The notes under the pieces were generated by a model that was given only the letters and a program-made list of their open reading frames with translations, made no database searches and was not told the origin of the DNA. The position numbers were made by a program, and so were the translations under genes. Positions 51,489 to 60,401 of a stretch of 64,000 nt of DNA are shown here, in pieces. This DNA is from Bacillota bacterium (GTDB taxonomy: Bacteria; Bacillota; Clostridia; Tissierellales; Sedimentibacteraceae), in NCBI GenBank assembly GCA_023386345.1, contig JAEWJT010000015.1:186001-250000 (forward strand). Reading direction: 5' to 3'. Each line of letters starts with the position of its first letter. Position 1 is the stretch's first letter.

Positions 51489-52376
51489 ATGATAAGATAT
51501 CAAAAGTGTACAGAGGTAAATGAAGATGCTATATTTCAAGCTTTTCAAATTGGATTCTCAGATTATATAATAAAAATCGAGATGACAAAGGATTTTTTTA
51601 TGAAGCGTTTTTTTGGTCCGGAAGGTAATCAGTTGGAGTATTCTGTTATTGCTCTTGATGATGATAAGCCGGTAGGACTTAATTTGGGCGGTATTAAAGT
51701 CTATGAAGGAATAAAAACACTTCGTTGCGGAACGCTATGTATTCATCCGGATTATAGGGGTACAGAAGTCGGCAAGAAACTCTTTAAGCTTCATAAGGAA
51801 ATTGCTATAGAAAATAGCTGTAAGCAATTGTTTTTAGAGGTTATCGTAGGTAATGACAGGGCAATTAATTTTTATAAGAAAAAGGGTTATGAGAAAGTAT
51901 ATGATATTGATTATTACTCTCACAACAATCCATCAGAACTAAACACGACTTTATCAGACGATTTAAGAATTAAAAAAATAGATATGGATGTCCTAAGAAC
52001 ACTAAGTCACGAAATACAAGACATACATATAAATTGGCAGAATGATTTTGATTATATTAGTCAAATTGATGGACAAGTGCATTATGGAATATTTAAAAAC
52101 GATAAGCTAATCGGAGGACTAAGCATCCATCCAAAAGGAAAGATTAGTTTTCTGTGGATTAATTCCGAGTTTCGCCATCAGGGGATAGGTAGAGGTATTA
52201 TATATCATGCTGTAAAAGAACTTAACATAGAGAAGCTAGCAATAAATTTCTCTAACAATGCAAATTTGTTAGGTTTTATAAAACGTTTAAACTTTACGAA
52301 AGACTCAATTTCGCAGTATGAAATGTATAATTCGACCTTCTGTCGATTAGATGACGATAAAATGAATTGCAATTAA
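51489..52376 (+). CDS. Double-domain GNAT acetyltransferase
   Basis: A 295-residue protein with two GNAT domains. The first has DYRGTEVGKKLFKLH (about residue 87-101). The second has FRHQGIGRGIIYHAVKELNI, a clear R/Q-x2-G-x-G/A loop. One half may be only structural, since the first loop reads GTEVG. It has an AAGAGGTG site. It is monocistronic and followed by the GC-rich hairpin. The substrate is unknown. Confidence 0.85.
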   Translation: MIRYQKCTEVNEDAIFQAFQIGFSDYIIKIEMTKDFFMKRFFGPEGNQLEYSVIALDDDKPVGLNLGGIKVYEGIKTLRCGTLCIHPDYRGTEVGKKLFKLHKEIAIENSCKQLFLEVIVGNDRAINFYKKKGYEKVYDIDYYSHNNPSELNTTLSDDLRIKKIDMDVLRTLSHEIQDIHINWQNDFDYISQIDGQVHYGIFKNDKLIGGLSIHPKGKISFLWINSEFRHQGIGRGIIYHAVKELNIEKLAINFSNNANLLGFIKRLNFTKDSISQYEMYNSTFCRLDDDKMNCN

Positions 52377-52411
52377 TCAAATTGCATGTGAATTAAGAAT
52401 AAGTATTAACA

Positions 52412-52465
52412 ATGCGGTCAGCGTGAAAACCAAGCAACAGAAATTGGTTTTCACGCTGACCGCAT
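52412..52465. repeat. GC-rich perfect hairpin
   Basis: 21-base perfect arms (52412-52432 and 52445-52465) with a 12-base loop. Eleven of 21 bases per arm are G/C in AT-rich surroundings. No T-run follows, so it is not a standard terminator. It lies between convergent genes. Confidence 0.7.
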
Positions 52466-52584
52466 CGCTATATACTCTAAACTATTTTGTGGATATAAAA
52501 AAGACCGATACATCAAAGTTAAGTTAACTCTTTTACAAAAAAATATTGTTATTATAAAAGGTATTCCTTTATTTTACCCCTGCA

Positions 52585-53262
52585 TTATACATCTATCCTT
52601 TTACTACTGCTTCTCATATCGCTGTATCCAATCCATACAGTCCAAACATAGGCACAGGTTTTTGGAATCATAAGCATTCCGACTAGTGGGTACACATCTG
52701 CCCACAACACAACAGGAATGTAAAAAGCAAAGCTCAATACAATAGTAAGCCACATAAATCGGAAAGATTTGTCGCTGTTCGCCTTTGCACTATTATAAAA
52801 CAGAATAATAATAAGCAGTCCCATTAGCGCAAAAGGGATATTTCTGTAAATTCCCCATGATAAAGATGGATTAGCACTTGTCCAAGCATTCTGTGGGAAT
52901 AAACATAAAATAATTCGCATAGCAGCAAGTAGATAAACAGTTATGGTAGCACCTTGTTTTCCACTGATGTTATAGCGTTTTCTCCAAATGTAGTAAAGCA
53001 ATATATAAAAAACTGTCATGGTAATCGATGTGATTAACTTACCTATTCCAAGTGCAACAGTGTAGTTTCTAAGTCCTGTTGTGCATAGTGCAATGGCACG
53101 AGGTACAAGGTGAAATGAGTCTCCTAATCCCAATACCACTGCCATAATACCAAATAAAGTGTACTGCTTGTTACCATTGGCGTTTTTTATCATCAAAACA
53201 CCCAATGTTACTACTGTAGTAAGATATACTACATCAAATAAAGTTTCCATAATCGCTTGCAT
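52585..53262 (-). CDS. Seven-helix membrane protein, TetR-regulated
   Basis: A 225-residue protein with about seven hydrophobic segments and a basic C-terminus (SDMRSSSKRIDV). Several Trp/Tyr/Pro residues lie in the membrane (NPSLSWGIYRNIPFALMG). I do not recognise the family. It has a GGAGG site before ATG 53262 and a TGAACA-T-TGTTCA operator upstream, the same as in front of the TetR gene 53358-53918, so it is the presumed target. Function unknown. Confidence 0.65.
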   Translation of the reverse strand: MQAIMETLFDVVYLTTVVTLGVLMIKNANGNKQYTLFGIMAVVLGLGDSFHLVPRAIALCTTGLRNYTVALGIGKLITSITMTVFYILLYYIWRKRYNISGKQGATITVYLLAAMRIILCLFPQNAWTSANPSLSWGIYRNIPFALMGLLIIILFYNSAKANSDKSFRFMWLTIVLSFAFYIPVVLWADVYPLVGMLMIPKTCAYVWTVWIGYSDMRSSSKRIDV

Positions 53263-53286
53263 AATAAACCTCCAAAATATTGATAA

Positions 53287-53299
53287 TGAACATTGTTCA
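53287..53299. promoter_or_regulatory. TetR operator copy before membrane gene
   Basis: TGAACA-T-TGTTCA (53287-53299), identical to the palindrome at 53934-53946, 25 bases upstream of the membrane-protein start. Confidence 0.75.
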
Positions 53300-53308
53300 G
53301 TTTAACTT

Positions 53309-53344
53309 AAAATAATAACACCCTGTTTGGATGGTATTATTTTT
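53309..53344 (-). terminator. Terminator after TetR gene
   Basis: Imperfect arms (53309-53322 and 53333-53344) with a 3-base bulge. Read on the minus strand a T-rich run follows. It separates the TetR gene from the next one, which has its own operator. Confidence 0.55.
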
Positions 53345-53357
53345 CCTGTTATAATAA

Positions 53358-53918
53358 TTATTTATATATAATGCGCCGAATCACTTCTAATAGAAAATTG
53401 CAGGAATTAGCTTGTTCCACAAGTAATGTCATTAAATTGCTAAAAACAAAATCAATAAAATCCTCTTTCGTAAAATCTGGAGAAAAAGCATCATCATTGA
53501 CCATGCTGTCGGCATTTAGGGTTGCTAAAAGCCCATTTTTCATGTTTAAAAAGTATTTGTCCATACTTTCACGTCCCTTCTCTTTATCAATAGGTGCTAC
53601 ACTAATAGAATGTGCACTAAAGAAAGAAGGGTAATTTACAGGACCTTTTTGAATATTAAGAAATAAAGATTGAATGTTATCAACAAAGCTATGTTGGTCT
53701 TCACAGACTTTATAACCATTCATAATATCTTTCCAAACAGACTCAATAGTAGCAATGATTAAGTCACTTTTCGTTGGAAAATAATTATATATGGATCCAA
53801 CTGACACTCCGCATCTTCTCGCAACATCCCGTATATTTAATCCTTCTAAGCCAAATTCAAGAACAATTTCTTTTCCAACACAAAGTATTGCTTCTTGAGA
53901 AGTTATTGCTTTATTCAT
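53358..53918 (-). CDS. TetR/AcrR-family repressor
   Basis: A 186-residue TetR protein with HTH LNIRDVARRCGVSVGSIYNY, then FPTKSDLI. The C-terminal domain has no special motifs. The start is ATG 53918 after GGAGG. Its promoter carries a palindrome just downstream of a perfect TTGACA-17-TATAAT, and an identical palindrome precedes the next gene. So it autoregulates and controls the membrane-protein gene. The ligand is unknown. Confidence 0.92.
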   Translation of the reverse strand: MNKAITSQEAILCVGKEIVLEFGLEGLNIRDVARRCGVSVGSIYNYFPTKSDLIIATIESVWKDIMNGYKVCEDQHSFVDNIQSLFLNIQKGPVNYPSFFSAHSISVAPIDKEKGRESMDKYFLNMKNGLLATLNADSMVNDDAFSPDFTKEDFIDFVFSNLMTLLVEQANSCNFLLEVIRRIIYK

Positions 53919-53933
53919 GCTAAACCTCCAAAC

Positions 53934-53974
53934 TGAACATTGTTCATTATATCAATTTTGACTTCTGCTGTCAA
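53934..53974 (-). promoter_or_regulatory. TetR promoter and operator
   Basis: Minus strand TTGACA (53974-53969), 17 bases, TATAAT (53951-53946), followed at once by the palindrome TGAACA-T-TGTTCA (53934-53946). Confidence 0.8.
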
Positions 53975-54050
53975 GCAAATCTATATTTGAATTATTAATT
54001 TTAAAATACTTCTTTTAAATCAATAATTCATATTAACTATTCATTTGTTC

Positions 54051-55160
54051 CTATCTATTCTCTGGGAACTTTAAATCATCCCTAAACTCCTTAATTGTCT
54101 GCTCAATCAAATCATAATCAACTATATAACCGTATTTCTGCTTAGACTTATCAACTTTAATTACCCTTGAAGTCAAAAAATTACTTATGTGATATGAAAC
54201 AGTTGCAGATGAAACATTCAAAGCTTCAGCTATAAGCTTCGTACTTGTTTCACCAGCCGCTATATATTTTAATACTTCATAACGTGTTCTATCCCCTAAA
54301 TTTTTAAAAATTTGCACCCTTTTATTAAGTTTGTCCTCTGATACTTCTTTCATTTGCTTAAAAGCATCTCCCATTCGTAATCCCCAAGTTACAATAGACT
54401 TATCCTTCAGAATATTTAAGAGAAGTGAATATGATAATACTAAAGATACAATAATGCAAATCTCATCTGTGTCAACAACGTTTTTATCCAATAAATTATA
54501 AGTTAGCTCTTTTATACCATCTGAACCTTTCTCAATGATTGTATTTTCGAGGAGTTCCCCATATACTCTTATCTCAGATTCATAAGGTTCATACACCTCG
54601 CTAAATATAGGATAAAGTAGTCTCATTAATTCTACATACCCTTTCATATGTTTAACAGGGTCTGATATAGCTAAATACAAGCTCCATTTAACACTTGGAT
54701 CCAAGGATAAACTCTTTATATAATCTAATATACTTTCCTTCTCTCTGCAAATTTCTCGCATTCTAGCCAGATCTCTTTCCTCGTCTAAATCCATATCTTT
54801 ATACTCTTTGAGTAGAGAGAGTACAATCCTTTCGTTTATCTCCTTTTCATCAAGTGTAAGTAGAAAGTCTAAGAAATGCTCAGCATTTTCATAAAATAAT
54901 ATTTCATCTTTTTTCGTTGATAGACTTATAAAGCTATAACTCTCTATAAACGGACCTGCATAATAGTTTTCTATCTCTTTTTTATAAGGCTCTAATTTTT
55001 CAGTTATCTCCTCTACAAATTTTATATAATCATTAATCTCAACTTCCTTAAACATATCATTATTTTTGTGTTCTTCATGCCACTCCATGTAATTTATAAG
55101 ATTTGGAAATTTTAAAAAATCACTTATTCTACTCGACTTCGGGTAAAACTTGATTTTCAT
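54051..55160 (-). CDS. ArsR-type regulator with large N-terminal domain
   Basis: A 369-residue protein, unusually long for the class. The C-terminal ~85 residues are an ArsR winged helix (LGDRTRYEVLKYIAAGETST, ALNVSSATVSYHISNF). The first ~280 residues are helical, Glu/Lys-rich and unassigned, and probably sense a ligand. No paired cysteines for metal sensing are visible. It overlaps the 3' end of the MFS gene by 32 bases and has a weak AAGGGGA site. It likely controls that transporter. Confidence 0.8.
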   Translation of the reverse strand: MKIKFYPKSSRISDFLKFPNLINYMEWHEEHKNNDMFKEVEINDYIKFVEEITEKLEPYKKEIENYYAGPFIESYSFISLSTKKDEILFYENAEHFLDFLLTLDEKEINERIVLSLLKEYKDMDLDEERDLARMREICREKESILDYIKSLSLDPSVKWSLYLAISDPVKHMKGYVELMRLLYPIFSEVYEPYESEIRVYGELLENTIIEKGSDGIKELTYNLLDKNVVDTDEICIIVSLVLSYSLLLNILKDKSIVTWGLRMGDAFKQMKEVSEDKLNKRVQIFKNLGDRTRYEVLKYIAAGETSTKLIAEALNVSSATVSYHISNFLTSRVIKVDKSKQKYGYIVDYDLIEQTIKEFRDDLKFPENR

Positions 55161-56433
55161 CTATTACATCCCCTTTCTCTGCATTTTTAGGTATCTCAAG
55201 TCCATATTTTAGAAGAGCTTTTCTATGGATAAATATATCAACCAATAAAATCGCACCAGATATAACAAACACATAGTTTGCTTCTATTCTATCATAAAGG
55301 TAGCCAAAAAGCATCTGTCCTATAGGAATTAAAATAGTCATCGCCATACTCATTATAGTTGATGCTCTTCCCATTAGTTCCAATGGAACTATTTGACTAA
55401 ATAGTGTGCCAAGTGATATATTGGCAAATGTAGCAGACATACCTATAATAAATGAGCCAATAAGCAGCAAAATATATGGAATCATAACATTCATAGAAGA
55501 TTTTAACGGAATAAGTGACATTAAAAGAACTGTAAATCCTATCGCAAGAAAACTTGTGAAAAGAAGTTTTCCTATTCTCATCTTCTTTACATATTTACCT
55601 CCAATTAAAGGTGCTAAAATCATTGATGTTGACATAATCGTCTGAAATAGTCCAAATTGAACATCTGTGACCTTTAGGATTTCCTTTGATATGAAAGTGA
55701 TACCTATTTGAGCTACAGGAGCTATTGAAAAATTCAATACCCCACCAACGATAACAATCGTTGTAAATAACTTATTGTCTTTAACCAGTCTAATTCCACC
55801 CAAGAAATCATCTTTAAATGCACTTAAACTTATCTTTTCTGGCATTTTGTTACTCTTTGGTATACTGATAAACATCTTTGTAACTGCCGATAGCATGAAG
55901 CTAATGGACGTAATAGCAAGAATTGTCCCCATACCGAATGTACCATATAGAGCTGCGGCAAGAATCGGTGCAAGAAGATTTCCTATGTTTAATACTATAC
56001 TATTTGTTGCGTTTGCTTCAAGCAAATCGTCCTTTGATACGATGCTTGGTAACACAGCCGAGATAGAAGAATGAAAAAATATCTCAACTATTTCTAAAAA
56101 TATTACTAATGTATATATTAAACTAAGCTTCAAATTGCCTTGCAATGCAAAGATGATTGCGAGACTCCCGATGAATACAAAATTTAGCGTATCCCAAAAT
56201 ATTATGCTCTTCTTTCTATCAAACCAATCTCCCATTACCCCTCCAAATGGAGAAAAAATAAGTCTAGGTATGATGATAATCGATAGAATAGATGCAAAGA
56301 CTGTAGCAGATCCAGTGATCTTTAAAACATATAGTGATAATGCAAACTGTAGCATATTGCTACCTAGCAACGAAATAAGCTTCCCAAGTAGTAGGAGCAA
56401 AAAGTTTTTTTGTTTAAGCAATCTGATGCTCAT
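55129..56433 (-). CDS. MFS transporter (efflux type)
   Basis: A 434-residue protein with about 12 hydrophobic segments. The early loop GGVMGDWFDRKKSI is the MFS motif-A region, and an FGYLYDRIEANYVF pattern occurs in the late helices. It resembles macrolide- or multidrug-type MFS_3 exporters. The start is ATG 56433 after GGAGG; an earlier in-frame ATG at 56463 has no such site. It is first of a two-gene operon with the long ArsR regulator. The substrate is unknown. Confidence 0.85.
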   Translation of the reverse strand: MSIRLLKQKNFLLLLLGKLISLLGSNMLQFALSLYVLKITGSATVFASILSIIIIPRLIFSPFGGVMGDWFDRKKSIIFWDTLNFVFIGSLAIIFALQGNLKLSLIYTLVIFLEIVEIFFHSSISAVLPSIVSKDDLLEANATNSIVLNIGNLLAPILAAALYGTFGMGTILAITSISFMLSAVTKMFISIPKSNKMPEKISLSAFKDDFLGGIRLVKDNKLFTTIVIVGGVLNFSIAPVAQIGITFISKEILKVTDVQFGLFQTIMSTSMILAPLIGGKYVKKMRIGKLLFTSFLAIGFTVLLMSLIPLKSSMNVMIPYILLLIGSFIIGMSATFANISLGTLFSQIVPLELMGRASTIMSMAMTILIPIGQMLFGYLYDRIEANYVFVISGAILLVDIFIHRKALLKYGLEIPKNAEKGDVIDENQVLPEVE

Positions 56434-56664
56434 AATATAATCCTCCAAGTTTTTTATAATCATATTATACTTAGATACTCATTTAATGTCAATATAAATA
56501 TTTGATGAATATCTAATTTTTTTATCAAAACTCTCCTACCCTGCTCATAAACAGCTAATATTCTTATTTTTTTCATATTCTTTGCAAATGTCTTTCAAAT
56601 ATGATAAACTTATATCTGATATTGAACAGTTTTATTAAATAATTTATGATATGGAGGGATTTAA

Positions 56665-57555
56665 ATGAGTTTATTATCGGATTTCCGACTTTCTGTGATT
56701 GAAAAAAATCTTGGCGTATATGGAATTCATGTTTATCAAAACGGAAAGGTGCTAGCAGAACATAGATTTCGCAGCAATGATAGAGAAAATCTTTATTCTG
56801 CTTCAAAAACATTCGCATCTGTTGGAATTGGCATCGCAGAAAGCGAAGGTCATTTCCAGTTGTCAGATTATGTTCTGGATTTTTTCCCAGAATACAAGGA
56901 TATCGCCTATCTAGGTTCTGAAAAAATAACTATTAAGAATTTATTGCAAATGAGCTCCGGACATATGTTTGAAGATTATAGTCAGTATAATTCTATAGAC
57001 AGAGCAGAAATTTTCTTTGTTTCAGAAATGAGAAAGGAAGCTGGTTCTGCTTTCTATTACGAGAATTTATGTACTTATATGCTTGGTAGAATTATAGAAA
57101 AAGTAAGTGGTAAAACAATGCTTGATTATTTAAAGCCTCGTTTATTTGATAAGCTAGAAATTGTAAATCCACAATGGAATACTTGCCAGCTTGGACATAC
57201 ATCCTGTTCAGGTGGTTTGTACTTAAACACAGAAGAATTTTCTCGCATTGGGATAATGTTACTACAAAATGGCATATATAAAGATAAGCAAATTGTTTCT
57301 GATGATTATGTAAAGCGACTACATTCTGATTTGGTTGATACTACATCTAAGGATGATGCTGAAACTAAAGGCGGTTATGGCTATCAAGTTTGGAAATGCA
57401 CTCCACCGAATACTTATCGAGCTGACGGAATGTATGGTCAGTTATGTGTAATTTTGTCTGATTATAATGCTGTAATTACAGTCACTGCTCATAACGAAAT
57501 TGAACACAAGGATATCCTACGTGCAATGTGGAGCGATATTCTTCCGAGCTTATAA
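56665..57555 (+). CDS. Serine hydrolase of the beta-lactamase/PBP-like family
   Basis: A 296-residue protein of the class-C beta-lactamase fold. The SxxK motif is Ser45-A-S-Lys48 (LYSASKTF), and the YxN motif is in FYYENLCTYML. There is no signal peptide, so it is cytoplasmic, which argues against a cell-wall target. Esterase or amidase activity is likely. It has a GGAGGG site before ATG 56665 and lies 33 bases before a 2-hydroxyacid dehydrogenase on the same strand. The substrate is unknown. Confidence 0.85.
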   Translation: MSLLSDFRLSVIEKNLGVYGIHVYQNGKVLAEHRFRSNDRENLYSASKTFASVGIGIAESEGHFQLSDYVLDFFPEYKDIAYLGSEKITIKNLLQMSSGHMFEDYSQYNSIDRAEIFFVSEMRKEAGSAFYYENLCTYMLGRIIEKVSGKTMLDYLKPRLFDKLEIVNPQWNTCQLGHTSCSGGLYLNTEEFSRIGIMLLQNGIYKDKQIVSDDYVKRLHSDLVDTTSKDDAETKGGYGYQVWKCTPPNTYRADGMYGQLCVILSDYNAVITVTAHNEIEHKDILRAMWSDILPSL

Positions 57556-57587
57556 GTTGTCAATGATTATATAAAGGAGATAAGATT

Positions 57588-58538
57588 ATGAATGATAAAA
57601 CAGTAGTATTGAATGCTGGTCTTGTGAATTATGATGGAAACGTAAATTACTCACAAATTGCATCTGAAGTGCTAATCTACGATGAAACGCCTGAAGATAA
57701 AATTCTAGAAAGAGTTGATGGCTTTACAATTGTTGTAACGAAAGAAATGAAAGTTACAGGTGACATTATTAGAAAATTTCCTGATAGTGTAAAGATGATT
57801 TGTGAAGCTGGAACAGGATATAATAATATAGATTTAGATGCGGTACGTGAAAAAGGAATTATATTATGTAACATACCTACTTATAGCAGTGAAAGAGTAG
57901 CGCATACAGCAATCCTTTTGATTTTAAATCTAGCAAGTTCAATGCAAAAACAAATTCGTATGCTTGCAAAAGGAAATCATGATAATTTCCATAAGCACTT
58001 AATGGTAGACCATGTTGAGTTAAACGGTAAAACATTGGGAGTTATCGGTTATGGAAATATTGCAAAAGAAATAATCAAAGTAGCACAAGCACTTGGAATG
58101 AATATTTTAGTATCTACAAGAACTCCCAGAGCAGATTTGGATAAAATTCATTTTGCAAGCAATGAAGAAGTTTTAATGCAAAGTGATTTTATTTCTCTTA
58201 ATTGTCCGCTGAATGAATCAACAAGACACATTATTAATAAAGAAACATTAACTATGATGAAGCCTACGGCATATTTAATTAATACTGCACGAGGAGCACT
58301 AATTGATGAAAAAGCATTGATTGAAGCATTGCAAAACAATATAATTGCAGGTGCTGGATTAGATGTGCAGGAAGTGGAACCACTAGATGATTCTAGCCCT
58401 TTATATACTATGGACAATGTTATCATTACTCCGCACATGGGATGGAGAGGATTGGAAACAAGACAGCGTTTAGTTTCATTGATTAAAGATAATATCAGCG
58501 CTTTTTCCGAAGGACAGCCAATCAACAGAGTAGACTAA
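57588..58538 (+). CDS. D-2-hydroxyacid dehydrogenase
   Basis: A 316-residue NAD-dependent dehydrogenase. The Rossmann motif is GVIGYGNIAKEI (about 150-161), followed by ISLNCPLNESTRHI and the catalytic Arg in INTARGALIDEKAL. The catalytic Glu is in LDVQEVEPL and the His in ITPHMGWRG. It reduces a 2-keto acid (pyruvate, glyoxylate, hydroxypyruvate) to a D-2-hydroxyacid. It has an AAAGGAGA site and is co-transcribed with the serine hydrolase; a shared substrate is a guess. Confidence 0.92.
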   Translation: MNDKTVVLNAGLVNYDGNVNYSQIASEVLIYDETPEDKILERVDGFTIVVTKEMKVTGDIIRKFPDSVKMICEAGTGYNNIDLDAVREKGIILCNIPTYSSERVAHTAILLILNLASSMQKQIRMLAKGNHDNFHKHLMVDHVELNGKTLGVIGYGNIAKEIIKVAQALGMNILVSTRTPRADLDKIHFASNEEVLMQSDFISLNCPLNESTRHIINKETLTMMKPTAYLINTARGALIDEKALIEALQNNIIAGAGLDVQEVEPLDDSSPLYTMDNVIITPHMGWRGLETRQRLVSLIKDNISAFSEGQPINRVD

Positions 58539-58603
58539 AAATAAGCTTACACTTTTTTAGAGAAAGTTTAAGCATGGCATAATTAGAATAGGAGAAATTT
58601 TGC

Positions 58604-59176
58604 ATGGAATACTTTAATGTATATAACAAGTATGGGGAAAAAACAGATGAAGTAATTGAACGAAATGAAGCTCATAAGAATGGCACGTGTCATAGGGTAA
58701 TACATTTATGGATATTAAATTCCAAAAATGAGCTATTAGTTCAGCAACGCAGTTCCAACAAAGAGTCAGGTGCCAATTTATGGTATGTATCAGTTGGCGG
58801 TCACATTGAGTGTAATGAAAGCATCGAAAATACGATTATACGCGAGACAAACGAGGAATTAGGACTTGACATTTCACCTTTAATAAATTCTGTTGAATAT
58901 CTTTATACATTTAAAGATACTCTAATAGAAAATAATGGAACTTTTTTTGATAGCGAATTTTATGATGTTTTCGTATTGAAAGCAAATTTTGATATTAATC
59001 AAATTACTATGCAGAAAGAAGAAGTACAGGCTGTAAAATATATAAGTTATGATGAATTTAAAAATATAATAGTTAATCAAGATAAATCATTTTGGCAGCA
59101 TAAAATTGGTTTTAAAATGCTGCTTATTGCATTAGATGAATTTTGCAATAACAAGACATCTAAGCTATTTAGCTAA
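58604..59176 (+). CDS. Nudix hydrolase
   Basis: A 190-residue Nudix protein. The Nudix box is VGGHIECNESIENTII followed by RETNEELGL, with all key Glu residues. The N-terminal YNKYGEKTDEVIERNEAHKN is typical of the IPP-isomerase-like/YfcD-type Nudix group that cleaves nucleoside or prenyl diphosphates. It has an AGGAGA site. The family is broad and its substrate is open. Confidence 0.9.
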   Translation: MEYFNVYNKYGEKTDEVIERNEAHKNGTCHRVIHLWILNSKNELLVQQRSSNKESGANLWYVSVGGHIECNESIENTIIRETNEELGLDISPLINSVEYLYTFKDTLIENNGTFFDSEFYDVFVLKANFDINQITMQKEEVQAVKYISYDEFKNIIVNQDKSFWQHKIGFKMLLIALDEFCNNKTSKLFS

Positions 59177-59216
59177 AATTTAGAAAGAATATTAAACTAC
59201 AAGCAAGCAGATCATT

Positions 59217-59256
59217 AAAGAGAGCATAGAACTTAATAATTTCGACTGCTCTCTTT
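59217..59256 (+). terminator. Terminator after Nudix gene
   Basis: Perfect 10-base arms (59217-59226 and 59247-59256) with a 20-base loop. The T-run is moderate. Confidence 0.6.
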
Positions 59257-59321
59257 GCTGATATTTTACTATTCACAATTAGTGAGATTAGTTTTAGTAG
59301 AGTTTGCTCATTTTCTGTATG

Positions 59322-59942
59322 CTAAACTGTCAGTAAGACTAATATTCCACAAACATTAGCTAAAAAATGAGAAGTCCAACAAAGATAAACATTTTTAGTT
59401 TTTTGAAAAATAAAACCATAAATAACACTATCAATAAAAATCCATGTCAAATCATACAAAACTACCATTGGAGAGCCTGTTGAAAAATGTCCTAAAGCAA
59501 ATATTAAAGATGTAATTGCAATTGCCCATTTATAATCCATACAGATAGCTAATTTTCTTTGCAAAAATGCACGGAAACAAATTTCTTCCGCAAGTGCTAA
59601 TATAAGCAGTTGAGGGATTAATATCGCTAATTTATCAAAAACGAGCATTGGCTGAGTTCGCTCAATTACGTGGTTAAAGAAATCTGGCACTATTAATTTT
59701 GATAGAAAAAGAGAAATATATCCCGTTGCAATAGGTAATATTATCAACCACCAATATTTGAGTATATCTTTCTTTATTCCCTTTATTTTAAATCCTATTT
59801 CCGAAAATGTCTGCTTTCTCAAAAATTTTTCAATAAAAAGGTAAGGGATTGCAAGTATATATAGGCCTATTGGTATTAAAGACAGTAAACCCATAATAAT
59901 TGCAGGTAATAAATTTTTTAATGTGTTTTCTCTGTTTATCAC
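59322..59942 (-). CDS. CPBP-family intramembrane metalloprotease
   Basis: A 206-residue protein with six hydrophobic segments. CPBP motif 1 is EEICFRAFLQ, and motif 2 is LGHFSTGS (His). It is GTG-started, with AAGGAGAG upstream. Such proteins process membrane peptides or give self-immunity to bacteriocins; the exporter pair that follows on the other strand at 60402 may be coincidental. It differs from the 24108-24899 copy in length and motif 2. Confidence 0.85.
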   Translation of the reverse strand: MINRENTLKNLLPAIIMGLLSLIPIGLYILAIPYLFIEKFLRKQTFSEIGFKIKGIKKDILKYWWLIILPIATGYISLFLSKLIVPDFFNHVIERTQPMLVFDKLAILIPQLLILALAEEICFRAFLQRKLAICMDYKWAIAITSLIFALGHFSTGSPMVVLYDLTWIFIDSVIYGFIFQKTKNVYLCWTSHFLANVCGILVLLTV

Positions 59943-60401
59943 TTATATCTCTCCTTAAGGTGTAAGATTATGTAAATTTTCTCACCGAGCATAAAAATTA
60001 TCTACTTACAATATCAGAAATATTTTACTCGGTGTTATCAATAAAAAAATATACCATATTAAAGCAAAATATACAACTATAAAATTATTGAATAAGCTTA
60101 GTTAATAACATGTACTTTAGTATTTTTTATAGCTGCTTATAAGGAAACAGGGAATTTAATTTAAGATTGTAGTAGCTTTAAAATGATGATATAAATTAGG
60201 GTTTGAAGTATTCAGTATATAAGAATAAAAATGATTATTTTTATTGAAATATAAATTTTTATATAGTAAAATATAATAAAACATCATATCGAGCTGTTTT
60301 TTGTGTAATTACGGATTTTTACAATCTGCTACCATTTTTCCAGCTCTCTTTACTTTTTTACAAATTCGATACTATAAACATATAAAGGAGATGACATATC
60401 A
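59943..60401. other. Gap with exporter promoter and an inverted repeat
   Basis: No gene seen. A promoter TTGAAA-17-TAAAAT lies at 60244-60272 on the plus strand and would drive the exporter at 60402 with a leader of about 120 bases. An inverted repeat CACCGAG/CTCGGTG (59983-59989 and 60028-60034), 38 bases apart, lies before the CPBP gene and has no assigned role. Confidence 0.4.
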
